This document shows positions 34,674 to 44,121 of a DNA stretch of 64,000 nt, one piece after another. The notes beneath the pieces are model-generated. The model was not told the origin of the DNA. It saw only the letters and a program-made list of their open reading frames with translations, and searched no databases. Every line of letters begins with the position of its first letter. Position 1 is the stretch's first letter. The DNA comes from 20CM-2-55-15 sp963738025. GTDB taxonomy: Bacteria > Acidobacteriota > Terriglobia > 20CM-2-55-15. Made by a program: the position numbers and the translations under genes. The DNA lies in the NCBI GenBank assembly GCA_963738025.1, contig CAVTWA010000067.1, forward strand, positions 496,001 through 560,000, written 5' to 3'.

Positions 34674-35734
34674 GTGGTGATCAAGTACATCGGCTCGAAG
34701 CGCCTGCTCGTGCCGCTGATCCGGCGGGTCGTCCAGCGACTGCCGGCGCGCACGGCCTGCGACCTCTTCGCCGGCACGACGCGGGTCGGCCAGGCGCTCC
34801 GCACGCTGGGGCTCGCCGTCCACTCGAACGACGTCGCGACGTACTCGGAGGCGCTCGGTCACGCCTACATCGCCGCCGACGGACGCGTCGACCGACAGCG
34901 GCTCGCCTGCCTGCTGGCGCGAGCTCGAGCGCCTCCCGGGCGAGGACGGCTACTTCACGGAGACCTTCTGCCGCCGTGCCCGGTACGTGCAGCCGCACAA
35001 CGGCCGGCGCATCGACGCGATCCGCGCCGCGATCGAGCGGCGCCGCGCTGCCGCCGGTCGAGCGGGGCATCGTGCTCACCTCGCTGCTCGAGGCGGCCGA
35101 CCGGGTGGACAGCACCACGGGGCTGCAGATGGCCTACCTCAAGCGCTGGGCGCCTCGCTCGTACGGCGCGCTCGAGCTGCGCCTGCCGCACGACGTGGAG
35201 GGCCCGGCCGGGAGCGTGAGCCGTCTCGACGCCTGCAAGCTGGCGGCGTCGCTCGACGTCGATCTCGTCTACGTCGACCCGCCGTACAACCAGCACTCCT
35301 ACTTCTCCAACTACCACGTGTGGGAGACGCTCGTCCGCTGGGACGCACCCGAGAGCTACGGGGTCGCGAACAAGCGGCTCGACTGCCGGGAGCAGAAGAG
35401 CCGGTTCAACCGGAAGCGCGAGGCGGCGGCCGCGCTCGCCCAGCTGTTCGGGGCCCTGCGGGCGCCGTGGCTGCTCGTCTCGGTCAACGACGAGGGCTTC
35501 CACGACCCCGGAACGCTGCGGGAGCTGCTCGTCGAGCACGGTCACGTCGGCCGGATCGACGTCGAGGGCAACCGCTACGTGGGGGCCAAGATCGGGATCC
35601 ACAACCCGGCCGGCGAGAAGGTCGGGAGCGTGTCGCATCTGCGCAACCGCGAGCATCTGTTCCTGGTCGGGCCCGACCGCGCGCTCGTCGAGTCGGTGGT
35701 CGCCGAGGCGTCGCCCGCGCCGGCGGCCGGCTGA
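34674..35734 (+). CDS. D12-class DNA adenine N6-methyltransferase
   Basis: The N-terminus has IKYIGSKRLLVPLI and CDLFAGTTRVGQALR (SAM-binding motif), and the catalytic motif DPPY appears in LVYVDPPYNQHSYFSNYH. That order is typical of D12 (Dam-like) adenine methylases. Frame changes near 34925 and 35048 separate the three parts, each repaired by removing one base. Repaired length is about 352 residues. No restriction endonuclease is adjacent, so it looks like a solitary methylase, either regulatory or a restriction-modification remnant. The target site is unknown. The start is GTG 34674. Confidence 0.85.
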
Positions 35735-35742
35735 CACCGCGG

Positions 35743-37412
35743 TCAGCCGGCGCTCGTCGGCCGCGGCGCCTCGGTTGCGATCGCGGGCCGCCGCAGGCGC
35801 GGTGCGGCGAGCAGGCCCGCCGTCAGCCAGCCCGCGGCCACGATCGGCAGGTACGCCGACAGAGGCGCGACGAGTGCCGTCGCGGCGAGGAGCGCGGCGC
35901 CGGCGCCCGCCGCCGCCCAGAGGCCGCGGCCCCGCAGATAGGGCAGCGCCACGGCGGCCGCGGCGAGCACCCCGGCCTCGGCGAGCACCACCGGGTGTGC
36001 GCCGATCGCATCGGCGAGGGCGGCTGCGACGGCGCTCGGCCGGTCGCTGCCGCTGATCCCGAGCCCGAGCGGCGCGAGGGCGCCGTCGAACGGGAGCCGC
36101 TGGTGGCGCAGGCCGGCGACGATCGTCGCCACGAGCACGGCTGCGGCCGCCTGCGCGCCGCGCCGCACCGGCCCGCGGGCGAGCTGCGCCACGAGCGGCA
36201 GGAACGCGAGCGCGCCGATCGGCGCGAGCAGCGCGCCCGCGACGAGGACGAGGTTCCCCCGCGGGTCGCTCCACGTCAGGGCGGTCCAGCCGGCCGCGAT
36301 CAGCGCGAAGAGCAGCGCGAGCCCGAGCGAGATGTTCGCGAGCGGGAAGAAGGTCGCCGTGAAGGCGAACAGGAGGCCGGCGCGGGGCGCGGCGGCGCCG
36401 AGTCGCGCCTGCGAAGGCGGCGAGGCCCGCCGCCCAGCCCGGCAGGGTAGAACGGGAGCGACGCCGCGACCCAGCCCGTCCAGACGGCGGCGAAGAGAGC
36501 CGGCGGCAGCCGCTGCTCGGCCTCCTTGCGCAGGTCGATCTGCGGCCGGCGGGCGAGCTTCGTCACGCTCGGCGCCTCGAGCTGGCGCCTCCGCTTGCGT
36601 GCGGTCGGCCGCAGGCCGGCGGCGAGCTCGACCGCCGGCGGCCGGCGCGCCGGGTTCAGGGCGGTCGCGGCGGCGATCGCGGCGTGCAGCGAGCCGGGCA
36701 GGTCGGGCCGCACGGTGTCGAGGCCCGGCGGGCCCGACTGGATCCGGCGCGAGGTCTCGGCTGCGCTGGCGGCGCGGAAGGGATGGCGGCCGGCGAGCGC
36801 CTCCCAGAGCATCACCCCGACCGCCCAGACGTCGGCTGCCGCGGTCGCATGCTTCCCCATCAGCCGCTCGGGCGAGATGTAGGCGAGCGTCCCCGGCACG
36901 TCGCCGATCGCGGTCAGCGTGTCGAATTCGGCCATCTGAGCGAGCCCGAAGTCGAGCAGGCGGACGTCGACGCCCGGGCCCTCGCCGAGCAGGACGTTGG
37001 ACGGCTTCACGTCGCGGTGCACGATCCCGCGGCCGTGCGCGTGCGCGAGCGCCTCGAGCACCTGCGCCGCGACCTCGACCGCCTCCCGGTCGCCGAGCTG
37101 GCCCGCCGCGAGCGCCTGGCGGAGCGTCCGTCCGGGCACGTACTCGTAGGCGATGTAGATGTGGCCCGGGTCGCGCGCCAGGGCGTAGATCCGCTGGCAG
37201 CGCGGATGCCTGAGCGCCGCCGCGGCGCGCGCCTCCCGCTCGGCCCGCTCGGCCATCTTGCCCTCGCGCGGGATCATCTTCAGCGCGACGTCGAGCCCGC
37301 TCCGCTCGTCGCGCGCGAGCCAGACATGGCCCATCCCGCCGGAGCCCAGCGGTCGGAGAGGCCGGTAACGTCCGAGGATGAGCTCGTGTGCGAGAGCAGA
37401 CGAGGTCACCAT
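35743..37412 (-). CDS. Ser/Thr protein kinase with polytopic membrane C-terminus
   Basis: Residues 1-290 form a Hanks-type kinase: RPLGSGGMGHVWLARDE, VALKMIPRE, IVHRDVKPSNVLLG, LLDFGLAQM and GTLAYISPERLMG. A short basic linker follows, then about eight hydrophobic helices. After a frame change near 36430 these read LLFAFTATFFPLANISLG, LVLVAGALLAPIGALAF, AAAAVLVATIVAG and further helices to the end. The membrane half has no recognised domain. Coupling a kinase to a multi-helix region, rather than to a single helix with a sensor, is unusual and suggests sensing within the bilayer. It starts at ATG 37412 and is convergent with the methylase gene. Confidence 0.8.
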
Positions 37413-37478
37413 CGGTTCTACTTCATCCCGAGGAGAACTCCTTTGTCCGACGAACGTACTCGATAGATTCGCGTAGGT

Positions 37479-38659
37479 ATGGACCCGCCCGACAACGACA
37501 TCCAGTTCGACTTCTTCGAAGACGAGCCGGTGACCGCCGAGGCGCCCCCCGGACGCATGCGTCTCCCCCGTCGCTCGGGCCGCGGCCCGCGCCGTCCCGT
37601 CCGGGCCGACGCGCGGCGGCGCGCCGCTCGTCCGGCTGATCGCGCTCGCCGCCGTCGCGCTGGTGGTCGTGCTGGTGTTCGCGCTGCTCATCCAGTCGTG
37701 CGCGGGCTCGTCGAAGCACGATGTCGTACGCGAGCTACATGGACGACGTCGACACGATTGCGAGCCAGTCGACGAACAACGGCAAGGCGACGGTGACCGC
37801 GCTGACCACGCCGGGGCTGACGCTCAGCCAGATGGTCTCGCGGCTCCGCAACATCGCCGCCCGCGAGCAGCAGAACGTCGACGCCGCGCAGGGGCTCCGC
37901 CCGCCGGGGACGCTCCGGGTCGAGCACGGGAACCTGATCGAGGCGCTCCAGCTCCGCGTGAGCGGCGTCAACGGCCTCGCCGACACCTTCCAGCGGATCA
38001 CCGCCTCGAAGACGTCGGGCAGCGACACCGAGAGCGCCGCCCTGCTCGCCGACCAGGCGCAGCGGCTGCTCGCGAGCGACGTCGTCTGGGACGATCTGTT
38101 CAGGACGCCCTCGATGACGCAGCTGCAGGAGGACGGCATCTCCGGCGTCGAGGTGCCCGAGTCGCACTTCCTGGCGAGCCCGGACCTGATCGTCGGCACC
38201 CATGCGATGTCGCTCGTCCTGCAGCGGATCGGCGGCGCCTCGACGGGCGGCACACCTGTCGGCCGACACGGTACGAACATCGTCTCGACCGCCGCTCTCC
38301 CGACCGGCGTCGGCGGCGCCTCGAAGGTGCTGCAGGTCGGGACGCTGAACACGGTGACGACGAGCTCGAGCCTCGTCTTCCAGGTGACGATCCACAACGG
38401 CGGCGACTCGCAGGAGGTGCAGATACCCGTCACGCTGACGATCGCGCGCCCGGCGCAGCAGGGCGGCCCGATCACCAAGACGGCGACGGTGCAGCTGATC
38501 GACCCCGCGACCGACGCGACCGTGACCTTCGGCGATCTCGGCCAGGTGCCGTTCGCCTCCCAGACGACCGTCTCCGTCGACGTCGCGGCGGTGCCGGGGG
38601 AGGTGACGAAGACGAACAACTCGGCGCAGTACAGGGTCATCTTCTCGCTGCCGCAGTAA
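37479..38659 (+). CDS. Membrane-anchored extracytoplasmic protein of unknown function
   Basis: An acidic start (MDPPDNDIQFDFFEDEP), a basic stretch and one helix (LIALAAVALVVVLVFALLIQ) lead to an extracytoplasmic domain of about 310 residues. That domain has an all-alpha first half (SQMVSRLRNIAAREQQNVDA) and a beta-sandwich-like end with VFQVTIHNGGDSQEVQIPV and KTNNSAQYRVIF, similar to CARDB adhesion-type folds. Frame changes lie near 37605 and 37722. The function is unknown. It is divergent from the membrane kinase with 66 bases between starts, so it could be its partner. No homologue family is recognised with certainty. Confidence 0.6.
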
Positions 38660-38663
38660 CGCC

Positions 38664-39146
38664 GTGCACGTCTCGGGCAACGTCGCTGCTCTCGTCGCCG
38701 TCATCGGCGTCGTCGCTGCGGGAGTCGGGATCGCCCTGGCATGGGTGGCCTGGGTGCGCGTTCGCCGGCTGCGCGACGCGCAGCGCGTCCTGATGGGCGG
38801 CGGCCGGAAGGACCTGGTCGAGTTCGCGGTCTCGCTTCAGAGCCGCATCGACGACCTGCATCGGGCCGTCGACGAGATCGCCGCCGGCCTCGCGCGCGTC
38901 GACCGGCGGGTCGACGCGACGGTGACGAACACGGCGATCGTTCGCTACGACGCCTACGAGGACACCGGCGGCCACCAGTCGGCCTCGCTCGTGCTGCTCG
39001 ACAGCGCCCGCACGGGGCTCGTCGTGACCGCGATCCAGGGCCGCGACTACGCGCGCATCTACATGAAGGAGCTCGACCGCGGCAAGCCGTCGGTCGCCCT
39101 CTCGCCCGAGGAGCAGGAGGCCGTCGAGCGCGCGATGGGCCGCTGA
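38664..39146 (+). CDS. DUF4446 family protein
   Basis: This intact 160-residue protein has an N-terminal helix (VAALVAVIGVVAAGVGIALAWVAWVRV), a coiled-coil-like stretch (LQSRIDDLHRAVDEIAAGL) and a conserved C-terminal domain with IVRYDAYEDTGGHQSASLVLLDS and RDYARIYMKEL, ending LSPEEQEAVERAMGR. That pattern is the DUF4446 family, whose function is unknown. It starts at GTG 38664, five bases after the previous stop, so the two are probably co-transcribed. Confidence 0.85.
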   Translation: MHVSGNVAALVAVIGVVAAGVGIALAWVAWVRVRRLRDAQRVLMGGGRKDLVEFAVSLQSRIDDLHRAVDEIAAGLARVDRRVDATVTNTAIVRYDAYEDTGGHQSASLVLLDSARTGLVVTAIQGRDYARIYMKELDRGKPSVALSPEEQEAVERAMGR

Positions 39147-39184
39147 GAGCCCGTCGTTGGCCTCTTCCGGTACGTTTCGGGCAG

Positions 39185-39704
39185 GTGCAGCAGGTTCTCG
39201 TCTTGAACGCGAGCTACGAGCCGCTGAACGTGTGCTCACTGCGCCGCGCGCACGTCCTCGTCTACAAGGGCAAGGCCGAGCTGATCGAGGAGCTCGACCG
39301 GCCGCTCTGCTCCGCCTCGGGCCGGTTCCCGTGGCCGCACGTGATCCGGCTGCTCGCACTACGTTCGCGTGCCGCGGATCGTCCAGCGCAAGATCTCGCG
39401 GCGGGCGCTCTTCGCCCGCGACGGCTGGCGCTGCGTCTACTGCGGCTCGAGCGGAGGCCGGCTGACGCTCGACCACGTCATCCCGCGCTCGCGCGGCGGC
39501 GATTCCGTCTGGGAGAACGTCGTCACCTCGTGCGCCCCGTGCAACCTGCGCAAGGGCAACCGCCTGCCGCACGAGGTGCAGATGGAGCTCGCCCACCCGC
39601 CCCGACCGCCCGCGCCCGTGCTGTTCATCAGGCTCGCGGCGCCGAAGATCCCGCAGCGCTGGGAGCGGTATCTCGCGGCCTACACGGCGGCGAACGCCGC
39701 CTGA
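39185..39704 (+). CDS. HNH endonuclease
   Basis: A small HNH-type protein: VLVLNASYEPLNVCSLRRA at the start, then, after a one-base insertion near 39355, RIVQRKISRRALFARDGWRCVYCG. The HNH core is LTLDHVIPRSRGG with a second CAPCN zinc-binding pair. The N-terminal YEPLNV and VPRIVQ motifs are those of a widespread solitary HNH family in actinobacteria and cyanobacteria, with no known target. It starts at GTG 39185. Roles in DNA repair or mobile elements are possible, but no phage gene is near. Confidence 0.85.
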
Positions 39705-39708
39705 GGCC

Positions 39709-40209
39709 TTGGGCTTCACCTGCACGATCTGCGGGCGGTTCCACGAGGACGAGCTGCTGGATGTGCGCGCCGGGCTGCCGCAGGAGATCTTCGAGCTGTC
39801 GGAGGACGAGCGCGAGCGGCTGGCGGCGATCGATCCGAGCGGCGACTTCGCGAGCCTCGTCGGCGACCGCCACTTCGTCCGCTCGCTGATCGAGCTGCCG
39901 CTGCGGCGCGACGATCGCTGCTTCGGCTGGGGGGTCTGGGCGCGGCTCTCCCGCGCCGACGTCGCCGAGATCGCCGCCCGCTGGAACGATCCGGCCGCCG
40001 CCGGCTCCGCCTACCCGGGCTGGCTCGCGAGCGAGCTGCCCGCCTACGGGCGGACCCGCGACCTGCCCGGCACGGTACGGCTGCGCTCGGTCGACGAGCT
40101 GCCCGCCTTCGAGCTCGCCGATGCGTCGCACCCGCTCGCGGTCGAGCAGCGCGAGGGGATCTCGCTCGACCGCGCGCGCGAGCTGGCCGACCCCTACCGG
40201 CAGGCGTGA
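39709..40209 (+). CDS. DUF2199 family protein
   Basis: This intact 166-residue protein has a zinc-knuckle-like start (FTCTICGRFHEDEL), RHFVRSLIELPL, and the family marker CFGWGVWARLS. These match DUF2199, a family of unknown function. It starts at TTG 39709, four bases after the HNH stop. The end is followed by a GC-rich hairpin and by convergent glnA. Confidence 0.8.
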   Translation: MGFTCTICGRFHEDELLDVRAGLPQEIFELSEDERERLAAIDPSGDFASLVGDRHFVRSLIELPLRRDDRCFGWGVWARLSRADVAEIAARWNDPAAAGSAYPGWLASELPAYGRTRDLPGTVRLRSVDELPAFELADASHPLAVEQREGISLDRARELADPYRQA

Positions 40210-40222
40210 GCGCCACGTGCCC

Positions 40223-40240
40223 CCGGCCCGTCCGGGCCGG
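40223..40240. terminator. Hairpin between convergent genes
   Basis: CCGGCCC-GTCC-GGGCCGG is a perfect 7-bp hairpin in the 60-base gap between the DUF2199 gene and glnA, which converge. No U-tract follows on either strand; a GC-rich terminator acting on both transcripts is plausible. Confidence 0.45.
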
Positions 40241-40269
40241 CGGCGGCGGCGACGACGCGACGGCAGGCT

Positions 40270-41714
40270 CTAGGCGTCGTAGTAGAGCGAGAACTCGAGG
40301 GGATGCGGGCGCAGCCGGACAGCGTCGACTTCGTGCTCGCGCTTCCAGTCGATCCAGGTGCGGATCAGCCCCTCGCTGAAGACGCCGCCGGCGAGCAGGA
40401 ACTCGTGGTCGGCCTCGAGCGCGTCGAGCGCCTCGCCGAGCGACGCGGGCACCTGCGGCACCTCCGCGCCGGCCTCCTCGAACAGGTCGTAGTCGGACGG
40501 GGCGCCCGGGTCGAGCCCGTTCTGGATCCCGTCCAGGCCGGCGAGCAGCATCGCCGGGAACGCCAGGTAGGGGTTCGCCATCGGGTCCGGGCAGCGGAAC
40601 TCGATCCGCTTCGCCTTCGGCGAGGGCGAGTAGACCGGGATCCGGATGCAGGCGGAGCGGTTGCGCTGCGAGTAGACGAGGTTCACCGGCGCCTCGTAGC
40701 CGGGCACGAGCCGGCGGTACGAGTTCGTGGTCGGCGCCGCGAACGCGAGCAGCGCCGGGGCGTGCTGCGAGCAGGCCGCCGACGTAGGCGCGTGCGGTGT
40801 CGGAGAGCCCCGCGTAGCCCGCCTCGTCCGCCATCAGCGTCTTGCCGTCCTTCCAGATCGACTGGTGGCAGTGCATCCCCGAGCCGTTGTCGCCGAAGAT
40901 CGGCTTCGGCATGAACGTCGCCGTCTTGCCGGCGCGCTTCGCGGCGTTGCGGACGACGTACTTGTACATCATCAGCTGGTCGGCCATCCGCGTCAGGGTC
41001 GAGAAGCGCATGTCGATCTCGCACTGGCCGGCGGTGGCGACCTCGTGATGGTGGTACTCGCACACGATGCCGAGCTGCTCGAGGATCAGCACCATCTCGG
41101 TGCGGAGCTCGTTGAGCTGTCGTGGGGCGGCACGGGGAAGTAGCCGTGCTTCTCGCGGATCGTGTAGCCCCCCGTCGCGATGCCGGAGTTCCAGTGGCCC
41201 TCGCTCGAGTCGACCTCGTACGAGGCCCGGTTCGGCGTCAGGTCGTACGAGACGTCGTCGAAGACGAAGAACTCGGCCTCCGGGCCGAAGTACGCGGTGT
41301 CGGCGATCCCGCTCTGGACCAGGTACGCCTCGGCGCGCTTGGCGACGAGCCGCGGGTCGCGCTCGTACGGCTCTCGGGTGAGCGGGTCCTCGACCCCGCA
41401 GATCAGCGACAGCGTCGGCACGCCCGTGAACGGGTCGAGCGCCGCCGTCGCCGGGTCCGGGAGCAGCAGCATGTCCGACTCGGAGATGCCCTTCCAGCCG
41501 CGGATCGACGAGCCGTCGAAGCCGAGGCCCTCTCGAAGGCCTCCTCGCCGAACGACGACAGGGGCAGCGAGACGTGCTGCCAGGTGCCGAGCAGGTCGGT
41601 GAACTTCAGGTCGACCATCTTCGCTCCGGCCTGGCGCGCGAACTCGATCGCGTCGCCCGGGGTCTGCCGGTCGGCGTCCGAGCCGTTCGACAGGTAGTGC
41701 TTCTCGTCCGACAT
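40270..41714 (-). CDS. glnA: Glutamine synthetase type I, beta-like (GlnA)
   Basis: The enzyme makes glutamine from glutamate, ammonia and ATP. Parts in several frames join by one-base changes near 41535, 41115 and 40785: AGAKMVDLKFTDLLGTWQH, GFDGSSIRGW, GPEAEFFVFDD, YHHHEVATAGQCEIDMRF, PIFGDNGSGMHCHQS and SQRNRSACIRIP. The C-terminal PHPLEFSLYY end and the SDYDL/EVPQVPASL region resemble the adenylylated GSI-beta class; the tyrosine of that region is retained. Its leader contains a terminator and an ANTAR-type hairpin pair (41745-41805). It is divergent from a second synthetase gene. The start ATG at 41714 follows AGAGGAG. Confidence 0.93.
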
Positions 41715-41744
41715 GCCGCTCCTCTCACGGTGAGGTGGTCCATG

Positions 41745-41795
41745 AAAAAAGGCCCCACGACCGGAGGAGCGATGCTCCATCCAGGTCGCGAGGCC
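41745..41795 (-). terminator. Intrinsic terminator (attenuator) in glnA leader
   Basis: Reading the minus strand, GGCCTCGCGACC (41795-41784) pairs over 12 bp, two of them G-U, with GGTCGTGGGGCC (41762-41751). TTTTTT follows (41750-41745), and the T-run ends 31 bases before the glnA start. It lies inside the leader, so it should stop transcription before the gene unless disrupted. The 5' arm shares bases with the upstream hexaloop hairpin, which makes the two structures mutually exclusive. Confidence 0.8.
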
Positions 41796-41805
41796 TCATT
41801 GCCTC
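41763..41805 (-). promoter_or_regulatory. ANTAR-type dual hexaloop hairpins in glnA leader
   Basis: Minus strand: hairpin 1 is GAGGC-AATGAG-GCCTC (41805-41790), a 5-bp stem with a six-base loop having A at position 1 and G at position 4. Hairpin 2 is GGAG-c-ATCGCT-c-CTCC (41778-41763), also with a six-base A1/G4 loop but with a C-C mismatch closing it. ANTAR-domain proteins bind pairs of hexaloop hairpins with exactly this A1/G4 rule. Hairpin 1 uses five bases of the terminator's 5' arm, so binding would prevent termination. The ANTAR protein gene lies at 46091-46657. Confidence 0.6.
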
Positions 41806-41913
41806 CGCGGCGGCCCATCGGCGCCCGCGTGGCGCGAACGGTAGCGAGTGCGGCACGTCAGCGCAAACCGGGCGGTAGAGTCGAAATCTCGTCGAATCGG
41901 AGGAACAGAGACC

Positions 41914-43278
41914 ATGGGCATGATCGAGAGCAGGAACCGGGCGACGTCCGACCCGGAGGCGCGCCGCGACGTACTGCGCCAGATGGAGGAGGGGGAGATC
42001 GACTACGTCCTCCTCTGGTTCACCGACATCGAGGGCCATCTGAAGAGCTTCGCGATCACGCCGGGCGAGCTCGAGGGCGCGCTCGACGACGGGATGGGCT
42101 TCGACGGATCGTCCATCACCGGCTTCAACGCGATCGAGGAGTCCGACATGATCGCGATCCCCGACCCGGGGACCTTCCGCGTCCTTCCCTACGAGAAGGG
42201 CGAGGCGAAGATCGGCCGCATGATCTGCGACGTCGTGAAGCCGGGCGGCGAGCCGTACGAGGGCGACCCGCGCTACGTGCTGAAGCTGGCGCTCGACCGG
42301 ATGCGGTCGCTCGGCTTCGACACGTTCAACATCGGCCCCGAGCTGGAGTACTTCCTGTTCAAGGACAGCTCCGGCACCCAGACGCTCGACGAGGGCGGCT
42401 ACTTCGCGATGACGGCGCTCGATGCGGCGACCGATCTCCGCTACAAGACGATCCAGGCGCTCGAGGCGGTCGGGATCCCGATCGAGTACCACCACCACGA
42501 GGTGGCGCCGTCGCAGCACGAGATCGACATGCGCTACGCCCCCGCGCTCGAGATGGCCGACGCGACGTTGACGTACCGGCTGATCGTGAAGGAGATCGCA
42601 GCCAAGCACGGCGTCTACGCGACGTTCATGCCGAAGCCGCTCTTCGGTGAGAACGGCTCGGGGATGCATACCCACATGTCGCTCTTCAAGGAGGGTCGCA
42701 ACCAGTTCTTCGACCAGGACGACGAGTACCACCTCTCGCCGGCGGCGAAGCAGTTCATCGCCGGCCTGCTGCGCCACGCCCGCGAGCTCTCGGCGGTGTT
42801 CGCGCAGTGGGTGAACTCGTACAAGCGGCTCGTGCCCGGGTTCGAGGCGCCGGTCTACGTGGCCTGGTCGCAGCGCAACCGGTCGGCTCTGATCCGGATC
42901 CCGCTCTACAAGCCCGGCTCGGAGCAGGGCACGCGGGCGGAGATCCGCTGCCCCGATCCGGCCTGCAACCCGTACCTGACCTTCGCCGCCCTGCTCCACG
43001 CGGGGCTCGAGGGGATCGAGCAGGGCTACGAGCTGTCGCCGCCGATGGAGACGAACCTCTACCACCTCTCGGCCGAGGAGCGGCACGAGCGCGGGATCAT
43101 CTCGCTTCCGGAGACGCTCGGCGAGGCGATCGACGAGTTCGCCGGCTCGGGGCTGATGCGGCGCGCGTTCGGCGACCACATCTTCGAGAACTACGTGAAG
43201 CTCAAGCGGCAGGAGTGGGACGAGTACCGCGTCCAGCTCACGCAGTGGGAGCACGACCGCTACCTCTCGGTGCTGTAG
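41914..43278 (+). CDS. Glutamine synthetase type I, alpha-like
   Basis: This intact 454-residue synthetase starts at ATG 41914 behind GGAGG (41899). Landmarks are YVLLWFTDIEGHLKSF, GFDGSSITGFN, GPELEYFLFKD, YHHHEVAPSQHEIDMRYA, KPLFGENGSGMHTHMS, SQRNRSALIRIP and RCPDPACNPYL. The short form, without the insertion of the beta class, and the C-terminal WDEYRVQLTQWEHDRYLSVL resemble GSI-alpha enzymes of Bacillus. ETNLYHLSAEER still carries a tyrosine at the loop that is adenylylated in other forms. Two divergent synthetases may serve different nitrogen states. The C-terminal Arg-Tyr region suggests feedback control of the alpha type. Confidence 0.92.
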   Translation: MGMIESRNRATSDPEARRDVLRQMEEGEIDYVLLWFTDIEGHLKSFAITPGELEGALDDGMGFDGSSITGFNAIEESDMIAIPDPGTFRVLPYEKGEAKIGRMICDVVKPGGEPYEGDPRYVLKLALDRMRSLGFDTFNIGPELEYFLFKDSSGTQTLDEGGYFAMTALDAATDLRYKTIQALEAVGIPIEYHHHEVAPSQHEIDMRYAPALEMADATLTYRLIVKEIAAKHGVYATFMPKPLFGENGSGMHTHMSLFKEGRNQFFDQDDEYHLSPAAKQFIAGLLRHARELSAVFAQWVNSYKRLVPGFEAPVYVAWSQRNRSALIRIPLYKPGSEQGTRAEIRCPDPACNPYLTFAALLHAGLEGIEQGYELSPPMETNLYHLSAEERHERGIISLPETLGEAIDEFAGSGLMRRAFGDHIFENYVKLKRQEWDEYRVQLTQWEHDRYLSVL

Positions 43279-43353
43279 CGCCGGTCGCGTGCGGGGTCGG
43301 GGTCGCCGGCCCCGTCCGCGGCCGCCGTTGCAGGTCGGGAGGAAGCGCCCGGC

Positions 43354-43608
43354 CTAGAGGAACGTGCGGATCGCGTCGCGCTCGATGCGCAGCCCGATCA
43401 CCTGCGAGCCGCCGTCGATCTGCTCGATCGTCTCGGCGGGGACGAGGCGCCGGCGGCGGGCGAGGAAGCCCGAGCGGACGGCGAGCGCGTCCGGCGTGTC
43501 GGCCGAGGTGCCGTACATCGCGCACTCGACGCGGCCGACGATGCGCCCGCGGGCGTCGGCGACGAGGAAGCCTTCCGTCTCGCGCAGGTCGAGGGCCAGG
43601 GCGGTCAC
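43354..43608 (-). CDS. Small PRC-barrel-like protein
   Basis: This intact 84-residue protein has LDLRETEGFLVADARGRIVGRVE, then AVRSGFLARRRRLVPAETIEQID, and GLRIERDAIRTFL at the end. The beta-rich pattern with VGRVE and RLVPAE resembles PRC-barrel domains of photosynthetic reaction-centre H subunits and stress proteins. The function is unknown. It is convergent with the preceding synthetase across a 75-base GC-rich gap with a possible hairpin (43288-43320). Confidence 0.65.
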   Translation of the reverse strand: MTALALDLRETEGFLVADARGRIVGRVECAMYGTSADTPDALAVRSGFLARRRRLVPAETIEQIDGGSQVIGLRIERDAIRTFL

Positions 43609-43703
43609 GCTCGGGACACTATTCCCCGCTGCGGCTGGATTCCCTTGCCAAGCGGTAAGGACTCTGTAAAGCCCGGCGACCGGACGGTTCGGTCATCGGC
43701 GGC

Positions 43704-44121
43704 TCAGGTCTTGGCCGTCATCACCCACCAGGCGACGGCGAGCGCGGCGACGTACAGGACCGCCAGGATGCCGGCTGCGAGCGGCAGGCGGCCGTTCGCC
43801 GGCCGGCGGATCCAGGCGTAGGAGATGCCCGCGGCGGCGAGCAGGAACAGGATCCCCGCATCGACCACGCCGGAGCCGATGCGGAGCCAGTCCAGCGAGT
43901 CGGGGAGGTTCTCCTTCGACTTGGCCCACGAGCCGAAGACGAGCGTCAGGACCCAGCTCGGGATGCCGACGACGAGCGTCGTCACGAACGCCGCGCGTGC
44001 CAGCCGGAGCTGCTCGGCGTGCCGCCGCGCGGTCAGGCCGATGATCGCCACGGTCGCCGTCGCGCCGAAGAGCGCGGTCGCGCCGGCGACGTGGAGGAAG
44101 AGCTGGACGTGCGGGCCTCAC
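43704..44121 (-). CDS. DUF2269-like membrane protein, second copy
   Basis: A four-helix protein of about 138 residues: LFLHVAGATALFGATATVAIIGL, then FVTTLVVGIPSWVLTLVFG, GSGVVDAGILFLLAAAGISYAW and AAGILAVLYVAALAVAWWV. The start requires removal of one C near 44116, which creates a GTG overlapping the previous stop (GTGA) and a reading VRPHVQLFLHVAG. Its first helix matches that of the upstream gene (LHVTGAFLFLGGTVVAG), so the two are tandem paralogues. The family resembles integral membrane proteins of unknown function (DUF2269). Confidence 0.6.

Noticed and set aside
41881..41913. A second ANTAR hairpin pair in front of the alpha-like synthetase
   Set aside because: The plus-strand leader has no two hexaloop hairpins and no T-run terminator, so this gene is not supported as a target.
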